Below are positions 45,018 to 55,454 of a stretch of DNA of 64,000 nucleotides, in pieces. The DNA is from Hypholoma sublateritium FD-334 SS-4 (lineage: Eukaryota; Basidiomycota; Agaricomycetes; Agaricales; Strophariaceae). The notes beneath the pieces are model-generated. The model was not told where the DNA came from. It saw nothing but the letters and a program-made list of their open reading frames with translations, and searched no databases. Made by a program: the position numbers and the translations under genes. Each line of letters opens with the position of its first letter. Within the stretch, counting starts at the first letter, position 1. The stretch lies in contig KN817562.1 of NCBI GenBank assembly GCA_000827495.1, positions 111,037 through 175,036 on the forward strand, in the 5' to 3' direction.

Positions 45018-46885
45018 ATGCCATCATTCTCTAAGCCTCTACCAGAGCTCCCGACTCGGAAGCATACCGCTGAGTTCTTTAGCAATGCGGTCCACCCCGT
45101 GATAAATGGAGGCAGTTTCATAAACACCAACAATTCACCAAGTAGGCACAGCCGCCGCCGACAAGGAATGCTCCATGCTAACCTCCAAGTTTATCAGCTC
45201 CAAGTCAAAAGGACGGTTTTCAGATACTCCAGGAGCACGTCGCTACGGCAGCCTTCCACAATTCGTGGCAGCGCGCTGACCCGCCGCGCTGCCACGCGCA
45301 TACAAGGGAGGCCGTGCTCGAGGAGCTATTCGACTGGATCGTGGGGAATGTGCCACGGGAGGCTTGGGTTACTTGGCTCAATGGAGCGGCTGGAGCAGGG
45401 AAGTCTGCGATCTGCCAGTCCGCTGCGGAGATGTGTATTCAGCGAGGCATAAAGGTGGCGAGTTTCTTCTTCTTCCGCACCGATGCTACGCGAAACAAGA
45501 TAGACGCAGTCATTGCAACTCTCGCTTATCAGATCATTCAAGTTCTCCCCGCGACCAAAGAACTCATCATACAATCCATTGAGTCGCATCCTCTCATCTT
45601 CAGCCAGACGTTTGCGACACAGCTGGATGTACTCATTCTGACTCCAATTCGACATCTCCACCATCTCGACCAAAGAGTAAAGTTACTTCTTATCATCGAC
45701 GGCGTCGACGAATGCTTGGAATACAGCGCACAAATGAACCTCATCCACACATTTTCCAAATTACTCCAGCACAGGGACCTCCCGCTCACCGTTCTCTTCG
45801 GCAGCCGCCGCGAAAGCCAGATCCAAATGGCCTTCAATGCGCGGGATATGGACAACATCCTCAAACAGCTCCCGCTAGACAATAACTATCATGCTGAAAA
45901 TGATATCCGGACTTTTCTTGTCGAGCGCTTCGACGACATAAAGCGCACCCACCCACAGCGAAAACGCCTTGGTCCTGCTTGGCCTGCCGCAAAGCATGTT
46001 CAGCAGATCGTCGCCAAGTCGTCCGGGCAGTTCATCTACGCCGCTAGCATTGTGAAATTCCTCTCCATGCCGTCTTTGAATCCGTCGACGCAGCTGGATA
46101 TAGTCCGAGGACTTCGCCCTGCCGGGCGCGCGATACCCTTCGCAGAGCTCGACGCACTGTACCGCCACATCTTCTCCCAAGTGGACGACATCGCGACTAC
46201 ACTTGGATTCCTTGCATACGGAATTCTTGTGCCTGACCACACCGTGCACGAAATTATGTATTTTTTTGACATCACCCCAGATGACGTGGAGAATATATTG
46301 GCCGCACTGACGTCTGTCCTGTCCCGCGACATGGGGCAGGACAAGATTGTCTTTTACCACGCGTCCCTTCCTGATTTTTTGATGGACAAGGAGAGATCAC
46401 AGGAGTACTGTATCTCTGACATGGGTACTGATCTGTCCTTATTATGGTTCAAAAACGCGGCCTCCGGTCGCTTTAAGGACCTGTTGCCACGTAAGTAATC
46501 ATTTTACCGCGAAACGTTCATTATTTTCTCATTACCTATTGGCATTTATCAGCTCTGCAAAACGTAGAGTTGGACAAATTCCTTGCCTGCGCAAAAGCCT
46601 GTCCCAATCTTCGTGTGTCGATGCTGAACTACACTCCCTCCCAAACCCGTTCGGTGTATGCTCTATATTATTTCCCACGAGACATCCTGAAGTTGGTCCG
46701 CGCCATGGTATGTGCATTATACCCTACTTATGGTAGCTATCTAAAATGCACTTCTTTCGTATTTTTAGGACTTTGGCGATAACGGGGAAGTTTACCGCAT
46801 CCTGCGTGTCCGCATAGTTCATTATGTGCAAGAAGAGTTCCCCCATATGATATCAGGCCTACAGTCTATAATATTGGCCCAATAA
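45018..46885 (+). CDS. NACHT NTPase, copy 6 (short C-terminus)
   Basis: Exons 45018-45141 (124 nt), 45198-46490 (1293 nt), 46553-46707 (155 nt) and 46769-46885 (117 nt) give 562 aa. Exon 1 starts MPSFSKP and carries EFFSNAVHPVINGGSF. Exon 2 carries QKDGFQILQEHV, PPRCHAHTRE, the Walker A GAAGAGKS, the Walker B LLLIIDGVDEC, FGSRRES and FYHASLPDFLMDKERS. It is subfamily A. The last exon keeps the conserved DFGDNGEVYRIL start but stops after 38 codons (ending SIILAQ). It therefore lacks the linker and basic tail of 80-140 codons found in copies 1, 2, 4 and 8. Role as an immune-type switch inferred. Confidence 0.88.
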
Positions 46886-48404
46886 TAACTGACCGGGCGA
46901 AGAGACGAATCCACTGATCTTAGATATATCTTTTACTTTATTTCATCGCTCAGAACATTTATTAGTAACGCAGAAGGGCGCGCGCCTATCGCCGCACTCC
47001 CACTACTCCCCGATGCACCGCCCGACGCCGCCACTGCGGGTTTCTCGCGTATTCCATTCCATTCAACTGCATATTTATATTATATACACCTCCAATATCC
47101 TACGCAGTTACTATCGCTGCGCGCTTCGAGATACACAAGAGCGCTGCGATTTATCACACTGTTACATTTAGACGCTGGCAACGCACTGCCTCTTCGTTTA
47201 AAATATTGCTCTCATATTGCATTTCAGAAATATACTCTGCTACTTATTCTCTTTGTCTCTTTGTGCATTCCTGGAAATATTAACATGCAATTTAAAGTAC
47301 ACAACGTAATCATAGGAACGCTCTCGCACCCTTCATTTTTCATCTTTGAGGAGCCGGGCACCCTCTCCACTCAGCCGCGACGGCCTAGAGCACCGAGCGC
47401 GCTCTCCTCTGCGCGCTTCGTTTCATTTTGTTGACGCTCCGAGGCTCAAGTAGCCGCGTAGCCCCTCGCTAAACGCCCCGCTCTCCCGCTTCGCTATTTT
47501 TGAGTCAATGGGAGCATGAGGTCTGCTGTGCGCCGCACTCCGTTTTTTGACTTGTTCTTCGCTGTTCACGCTGTGGCGGTGCTGGGAGACCATCGGGCCG
47601 GGCGAGGCCTAGACCTTCGGAGATCACCGGAGGAGCTAGAATCATGTAGGATACGCGTCGTGTCGTAGCCATTGGGTTTTCCTGCTCGCACCCACCCGCC
47701 GCGGCTCCCTCCGAGCCATCTCCGAGTCCTGGACTGCATCAAACGCGCCTGCACGGTGCATCCGTGCATTACTTTGTCGTTCGCCCTGGCGAGTAAGACT
47801 GCGGTTTATGCCCTCTGACTGTCGCCGCTCCCGGACCAGGGACGCGCAGTACTCTGCATCGCAGAGGCTCGCACCATTCTCCCGGCTGGACGATCCTTAT
47901 CCGCACTTAGCCCCCGCGCGGATGTTGTCAGCGAGGTACTTACAGTACAAAAGGTTGCTACTACTCGGCGCCTCATCTTTCTTGACTTTGACGACGACGC
48001 TGCGGATGGAGATGGGCTACTTTAAGCTTCATATTTTGTATTTCACTGCATTTTCTGATGCTCACGCATTGTTCTCCTAGTAGGCAGAGCGCTCGCGAAG
48101 ACGCGATAAGTAATTGAGTTGTGGCATTTAGAGTATGTGACAGTTCATTGTGAAACTATATTTGACGGGAGGCCTTTAGGCGGCTTTACATGACGACCAT
48201 CCGCCCGACTTGACATTTCATTGTTCGCAGCAGTGTGAACTGATCAAGTACGCGGTTGCTCTTTACATACTATCACGTTAAGTATTAATACAATGCTATT
48301 GTAAAGCTCTTCTACTTGACAGGCACTGACAGGCTGCTCACTAGCTATAGGGCGAAGGTAAATCCGCTTCATCTGGGATTCCGCTTCTTTCCTTGCATAC
48401 CCCT
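46886..48404. other. intergenic
   Basis: No supported gene. 47.3-47.9 kb is moderately GC-rich with meaningless frames; the rest is mixed. Confidence 0.4.
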
Positions 48405-50402
48405 ATGCCAACGTTTTCCAGACCCGCTCGTCAACCACATCTCTCCCAGTATACCTCAGAGTTCTTCAGCAACGCACACCGCCCCGTGATAAACGGAGGC
48501 ATCTTTACGAGCGTAAACAACTCAACGAGTAAGCACAGCTGATACCGACCCACGAAATGCGCTGACGCCCTAGGCCCCCTGATCTCAGCTCAATTGGCGC
48601 AAAAGGACGGCTTCCAAATACTCCAGGAGCACGTCGCCCCGGCGGCGTTCCACAACTCCAAGCAGCGCGTCGACCCGCCCCGCTGCTACGCGCACACGCG
48701 GGAGGCCGTGCTCGAGGAGCTCTTCGACTGGATCGTGGGGAACGTGCCGCGTGAGGCGTGGGTCGCCTGGCTCAATGGCGCGGCGGGGGCGGGGAAGTCT
48801 GCGATCTGTCAATCCATGGCGGAAATGTGCATCCTGCGTGGCATCAAGGTAGCGAGTTTCTTCTTCTTTCGCACGGACGCCACGCGAAACGCGATCGACC
48901 CAGTCATTGCAACACTTGCGTATCAGATCATCCAGCTCCTCCCGGAGACGAAAGAGCTCATCATTAGCTCCATTGAATCGCACCCGCTTATTTTCGAGCA
49001 GACATTCGCGACGCAGCTGGACTTGCTCATCGTCACGCCCATCCGCTGTCTGCGCGTATCTGATCCGGGCTTGACGCTGCTACTCCTTGTAGATGGCGTC
49101 GACGAGTGCATTGGAAACAGCTCACAGACAGACCTCATCCACACATTCGGTAAACTGCTTCAGAACAGGGACCTCCCGCTCGCCGTCCTCTTTTGCAGCC
49201 GCCGCGAAAGCCAGATACAGATGGCGTTCAATGCGCGTGATATGGACGGCATCCTCAAGCAGGTGCCGCTGGACAATAACTACCAGGCGGAGGCAGACAT
49301 TCGGCACTTCCTTGTCGAGCGCTTCAACGACATCAAGCTGACCCACCCGCAGCGCAAACGACTCGACGCGGCGTGGCCCGCCGCGGAGCATATTCAGCAG
49401 ATCGTCTCCAAGTCTTCGGGACAGTTTATTTACGCTGCTAGCGTGGTGAAATTCCTCGCTATGCCGTCTTCGAATCCTTCAACGCAGCTGGACATCATCC
49501 GCGGACTACGTCCCGTCGGGCGCGCGACACCCTTCGCGGAGCTCGACGCACTATACCGCCACATATTCTCGCACGTGGAAGACATCGTGACTACGCTGCG
49601 TTTCCTTGCATACGCCATACTCGCTCCCGTTCACACCGTTCAAAAAATGTTGAATTTCTTCGACATCACAGAAGATGACTGGGAGTGTATATTGGCACCA
49701 CTGACGTCTGTCCTTACCTACGATATGTATTACGACCCAGACAAGATTATCTTTCACCACGCGTCTCTTCCTGACTTTTTGAAGGACAAGGAGCGATCCC
49801 AGGAGTACTGCATCTCTGAACAGGGTACTGAGCTGTCCATATTGTGGTTCAAAAATGCGGCCTGTGGTCGCTTTCAGCCCTTGTCAGAATGCAAGTTGCT
49901 ATTTCACAGCGAAATGTCCGTTATTCGCTCATGGCTGACAGGTCTTTATTAGCCGAACAAAACACCGACTTGGTCGAATTCATTGGCTGCGCAAAGGCCA
50001 GTCCTGATCTGCGTACTTTACTTCTGGACTACACACCCCTCCAAACCCCTTCAGCGTATGCCTGGGACATTTTCCCCTCAATTATCCTGAATGATATCCA
50101 CCAAATGGTACGCACCCATTTCTTTATAATAATTTATATTCAACGCACCTCTCCCGTAGGACTTTGGTGATGACGGTGAGGCCTACCGCATTGTGTCTGA
50201 CCGCATTGTCCGATATGTGAAAAAAGAGTTCCCGAATTTGCTGCCACAGATCGCGCTGCAGTATACCACGTTGACCGAAGAAGAAATGCTCCAGGTAGCG
50301 GACCAATCTACTCTGACGCAGTCATCAATACGGCAGATAGTCAGACGGTGGTCGTCAGCAATGTTGGATTTCTGTAATAGCGCTGCATACCTTTTTTATT
50401 GA
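48405..50402 (+). CDS. NACHT NTPase, copy 7
   Basis: Exons 48405-48528 (124 nt), 48589-49890 (1302 nt), 49953-50107 (155 nt) and 50160-50402 (243 nt) give 607 aa. Exon 1 starts MPTFSRPARQP and carries EFFSNAHRPVINGGIF. Exon 2 carries KDGFQILQEHV, the Walker A GAAGAGKS, the Walker B LLLVDGVDEC, FCSRRES and FHHASLPDFLKDKERS. The exon 2/3 intron has a GC donor (AAT|GCAAGT). Retention would add a few tens of residues and stop at 49952. The last exon ends in a mixed basic-hydrophobic tail (IRQIVRRWSS, then AAYLFY). Subfamily A, GC-rich codons. It is the likely donor type for the first exon of copy 2. Confidence 0.88.
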
Positions 50403-52509
50403 GAATGTACTACTTACTTGGTATTCATGGCCGCCGTAAGCCCGGGTCCAATATAGGACTATACAGGACTACACAGGACTACGTACTTCTGCAGAATTTG
50501 ATACATACTAATTCATGGTAATTCAGCGCGTTCCACCTGGCCTCTCAGTGCAGTGTGGGCATCCTGCGTGTCCACTGCACGCTCGTATGTACACGCCCAT
50601 CGGGCGTCGCTCCGTCCGCCCCGGACCGCCGTCCCATTTCACACACCGCCGCACCGAATCCGGCGTTCAGCCGGATAAGTAGAATCGCGTGCAGCGCCTC
50701 CCCTCACTCCCCCACTGAAGTTCAATTCGGGCGTTCTGGTGGATTTTCGGTCGATTACTGACTTGGAGTGGGTGGCGTCGTCGTCATGTGACCGTGGTAG
50801 ACATGATTGTTCAGTAACCTCCCGGGAGTTACCGTAACGTAGACCTAAACCACCGTGACCGTCCCCCGAGCCAGAAAAAACGACCCGGCTGTCTCCATTA
50901 TGCGTGCCCCGACGCGAGCCCCGCGATTCAGACGCCCTCCCCGCCAGCCGCGCTGCTGCCCGCGCGCGAATCTGTTCTGAATCCCTCTCCTGTCCCCTGT
51001 GGGCCCCACCAACGCGCAGCACAAAACGCCACCCCTCCGGAACGCCGCCCGCCTACGTGCACGCCCGCCGCGCATTTCCACCAACGCACCCCATCTCCCC
51101 TCGCACCATCCGGCGGCGACTACGACGAGGACTCGTCCTGCGGCGAACGGTACCCAATGCCCCACGGCGCAGAGAAATTTCGTGACCTGCGCGTCCAGCT
51201 CGATGGGATGCCTCGGGCGCGAGGAAGCCGTGCGGACTACGGCCTGCGTGACTCTAGGGTATAATACCCGGGGATGTGTGGAAGCCGACTGACCTGACGC
51301 GGGCATGTGCACGCGGGGGAGGAGGCGCGCCCAAGCGAGGGAGGGCGGTGAGGCAGGAGGTGGGGTGCGTATATGCGCAAGGTGGGCGTACGGACAAACG
51401 GCGGGGATGGGAGGGCGCATATGCATGGCGAGAGTGGAAATACCGGCGGTGTATCGCGCGCTGGAATTGGCCCCGCACGGCATACGATGTGCTTCCAGTC
51501 TCAACCATCTTACACGCGCCGCGCACCCTTTTCACACCTCCGCAGCGGCTGACGTTACCAAATACGCACTCGCTTCGCACGTCGTCTGCGCGCTTCGTTC
51601 ACGAGGTACCGATTGGGCGCGTTCGCGCTGCACGGCGCATCTCGCACTCTCGACGGAGCGCCCCCCGCCCGCGTCCTCGCGCTTCCTTTCGTCGACGCTC
51701 CGAGGTATTGAAGGACCCCACATTCCTGGACACCATATATGCTTTCTGATGGACTATCTTAGGCTGCTCAGTACCTCGCTGTCTCTCCCGTTGGCATAGC
51801 GCCCTCCTGGTCTTCTGATGTCCCGGTTCTGTTCAATCCTACTGTTTTAATCGCACTCCTCGATTTTTGGGTCTCATCTTGCTCGCTGTACGAAACGCTG
51901 CCTCTTCCTCTCGCCTAACGGAGTAGGGTGATATCGTTCTGGGAGTGTGACTTTCAGCGTGATTTCTCTGATATGCACTGTACGAATATCCTCGACTCTC
52001 GCCTCTCGCTGCCTAAGAATGTTGATGCTCCTCTGTATGCTATATGCGCTTTTCCGGGCTTTCCGGGCCAGTCTCGAAATCACCGTCTACGACTAAGGGC
52101 GCTCCGGCTATTTTCTTTGATTTTCCTGGTGGCAGCGACTGATCTTATGTCTGCTGGATGAAATTTTCGTGTCCCTTTACCTTGCGTATACTCCGAAAAG
52201 GCCGCCTGGTACTACGCGCTGTGTAGAGGATCCGACAAAAGAGGACGTATCATCTAATTGTATCGCGTTGGTGCGCTACAACGGCCGTCTTCTACTCCTC
52301 CCGCTTCCAGGCTCCACCCCCGGATTGCGATCCGGTATCGCTTTGGATGTGGCGTCGTAAATACCCCCAGTGAGGCGCACATTCTTTACCGGTGAGCTTC
52401 AACCTCGGTTCAGATAGAGATCTTCGGGGCTAATGTTATGTACATAGTATGGAGCGCGATATCTATCATAAGCCGCGCAGCAGGTACATGTATTCCCCGC
52501 CACGGCACG
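50403..52509. other. intergenic, GC/CpG-rich at 50.5-51.7 kb
   Basis: No supported gene. A microrepeat of GGACTAYAC words lies at 50450-50490. The GC-rich part carries CAGCCGGATAAG at 50668 and long open frames on both strands with no recognisable product. Confidence 0.45.
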
Positions 52510-53051
52510 CTAGCTAATGATCAATGTAATGTTATCGATCTCCACAAACGGCTCGGGTCCAAGCTACCCCACCGCACTCAGTCCACACGCTCCTAAGAAT
52601 AAAAAACACAACTCACCCCGATGAGCGCGACATGGAACACGGCGAGCTGCGCCGGGCCCGCAGGGAGCGTCGCGGGGAGCTCCAGCGTGAAGTTCTGGAG
52701 CGGCCCAAACGGCGGGCTCGTCTGGAACTGCGGGTCCCACGGGCCGTTGAACAGGATCGTCCCGAGCGCGTCGCCGGGCGGATTGTGGCACGGGCCGCCG
52801 CACGGGTTCACGGCGATGACGAGCGCGACCTCGATGGACACTGGGCTGAGCGAGTCCTGCGCGGGCCTCGGGTGAGTTCGCGCGTGCGTGGGGGTGAGGG
52901 AGATGTGACGTACGGGGCGCTCGATCTCGACTGTTATGGTGGAGCCTGCGGCGGCAGTCGTTCCGTTGGCGGGGAACCCGATTTCGATGGCTTGCGCCGA
53001 CGCGTAGCCCACGAGCAAAGTGGCGAGCATACCGAAGAGTGCGAGCCGCAT
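52510..53051 (-). CDS. small secreted protein, paralog 1
   Basis: Minus-strand exons 53051-52914 (138 nt), 52856-52617 (240 nt) and 52563-52510 (54 nt) give 143 aa. A signal peptide (MRLALFGMLATLLVGYASAQ) precedes a mature protein with GFPANGTTAAAGSTITVEIE, PCGGPCHNPPGDALGTILFN, LPATLPAGPAQLAVFHVALI and GPEPFVEIDNITLII. This is a small secreted beta-rich-looking protein type common in Agaricomycetes with no known function. The gene at 58635-59172 has identical exon lengths and is a clear paralog. Codons are GC-rich here and AT-richer in the paralog. Confidence 0.85.
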
Positions 53052-53756
53052 TTCTTGATGTCAGTTAGGTGGGTGGATATTTGGACTCTGGTTGGGGCTT
53101 CGAGCTTCGAGGCTCGCCTTCGTATTTTTATATCGAAGTAAGGTGGATGATAATCACACCTAATTTTAGCGGAATGCCCATGGCGGATACTGCCAGACTA
53201 GGAAAGCAAGAATAGCACGCTGTCCATCATATCGTCTCAGTAAGAACGATGCTGATGCCACCTTCGGGAAGAAATAGAAAGAATGGAAGCCAGCAGATCC
53301 ACTGCCAATAGTAAATCAACCCGCTCTACGCAGACCATCTACTCCATAATATCAGACGACCTATTTATTCCGCTTTAGATATATATCAAAGTCTGTGCAG
53401 AAAGGAATTGAATCGATCGCACCTGGTGATTGTTTCGATATTTTTGACAGTCCATGACTCGGACGAACTTGGGCACGAGTTTGGCGCAAGTAGCAACTTA
53501 TATAAGATATGTCAGACTTAATATGATTATATAGTGCCTTTGAACGCTCCAGAAAAATGCTGCTCAAGGAGAGTGAATGATAAGATAAGTACTTACTGTA
53601 CTGCCTGTGGCGTACTTATTCATGTTTGCCGGGGTTCCGGAGTGGCTCCCGTTGCTTACCAAATGAGTCCCACGGGGTGCTTGCAGCTTGCAAAACGGTG
53701 CCACTCAACCGCCACTGGAACGCGGCTGCTACAAGTTGTTTCTCTTAACCTTTATA
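53052..53756. other. intergenic
   Basis: No supported gene. Confidence 0.4.
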
Positions 53757-54369
53757 ATGACACCACCCGTTATTGCCCAAGTCTCGCTCAGCGCAGATTC
53801 CTTACGCGTCGTTAATCAGCCGCCACCACCTTCGAACCCCCCCACGCTGCGGGATGTTACACGCGGCCTCCACTTGGCAGCAGAGCTTTTGACCCAGCAC
53901 AGTGAGCCACGGTTTCCTGTTACTTTGCAGTATACTCACTTTCATCGTTGTAGAGTATTCGGGCGGGGAAGGCGACGTGGGCGACAATGATGTGATCCAA
54001 GGACACATCTACAGCACGAAATTGATCAATGCCTTGGAATTTGGTATGTAGTTTATCCAAAAAAAACTCTCGATGATGACTGATGCTCTGCTAACGAGTT
54101 TAGAGCGCGCTCAACCCGTATGGGTGGCAGATTTTACGGGCACCATTTTGGCTCACATGGAAAAACTTCTCGCCCCCATCAAGGCCGACATAAGCACTAT
54201 TAAAAACGACATCGTAAATATCGAGAACGACATCGGGGAAATCAAGAACGTCCTTTATGCCATGAAGTACAACATCCAGGCCAAGAAAGTTGACATCGAG
54301 GACATAAAGGATAAAGCTCATGATATAGACAAGATTGGAGAAGCCAGGATTAACTCAAGACACTTGTAG
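53757..54369 (+). CDS. short coiled-coil protein (model uncertain)
   Basis: The 3' exon 54104-54369 is well supported: VWVADFTGTILAHMEKLLAP, then a heptad-rich stretch with IKADISTIKNDIVNIENDIG, ending RINSRHL. It joins by a GTATGT...TTAG intron to an upstream exon ending INALEF (to about 54041), which contains EYSGGEGDVGDND. The start at 53757 (MTPPVIAQVSLSADSLRVV) lies in another frame. Joining it would need a 24-nt intron near 53930, which is too short, so there is either a frameshift or a different first exon. The heptads predict an oligomerising coiled coil. Family not recognised. Confidence 0.45.
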
Positions 54370-55454
54370 GATTTGGAATTGCTTGTGAACGACAAATTTA
54401 TTCTTCCTCGCAGCATGCAGCGTAACCCGGAAGACGTCCTTACAAAGTGTATTATCTATTAATCTGCCCATAAGCTTCTGTTGGCTTGCAAAAATCAATG
54501 GTCTTGTTATACTTAGTCCTAAGGGCCGCCTGGCATTTGACTCACGAGATGGCATGCGCGGTGTCCAAGTGATATCCTTCCTGAGATAAGTTTGGACGAC
54601 AACAACCAGCTCGACATGGATATTCAGCGCTCTGACTCAAAGTGACTTGCCTTTGACTTGCCTGTTTAGAAACCGTAACGATTGGTCCCGCGGCGTGGAA
54701 CTCCGCATGACGATCAGGACGTCGACGTGTCGTTGCTTACACTCATTCCGTTGTCCAGATTTCGCGGTAAGTAAAGCATGTGTTCCATCCATATCCTTTC
54801 TGACTCCCTCTGCCACTCAAAGTGTTGCCTGATCCTGCCGAAGCATAGCGAGCAGTAGAAAACAGACTCATTGATTCGCAAACAGTGGCTGGCGGAGGAT
54901 CCGCTGCTGACGGTATAGCATACACGTCCTTTGAAAGGCTTCCTCAGGTAAGTATACTCTTGTTTGATATTCAGCGCTTCCCGCGCATTTTGTATGGCGC
55001 CGCTAGCTACTTACCTGTTCATATGGAAATTTATTCCTCGCAGGGGCGGATTACGTTCAGGAAGCGATATCCTAGCAGCTACAGTTGGTTGACGCGTCGA
55101 TGTCGTCGCGAACGCGCCATGGCACAATGATATCGTTTAGTAGCTCGGCCTGCAATTACATAGTCACATGCGACGAACACAAGAAACGCGCATGCAGCAA
55201 GACGCAGCAGTGAGCACACATGTTCACGCGTACGGTTTACTTTAATTACATTCGACCGGGAGACATATTACTGCTGTAGGGTTAAGTCATTTCGCCAGCG
55301 CAAGGGAAATAATATCTAAGTGCTTATCAGAAGCACCTAGACTTCAAATAGCCTATGGGCGAGGCGTTCAAATAGACGTGCATATATTTATATAAAGTAA
55401 AGAGTAAATATAAATAGCGGAATACGTTAGAGTAAATCGCATCAGCGACACGAC
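54370..55454. other. intergenic or decayed gene
   Basis: Positions 54650-54780 on the plus strand encode RNRNDWSRGVELRMTIRTS in an open frame and could be a further, decayed exon of the upstream gene. Otherwise nothing is recognised. Confidence 0.35.

Noticed and set aside
48585..48983. 132-aa minus-strand frame
   Set aside because: Antisense shadow of NACHT copy 7 exon 2.
53802..54008. Minus-strand 68-aa frame
   Set aside because: Overlaps the better supported coiled-coil gene on the plus strand.
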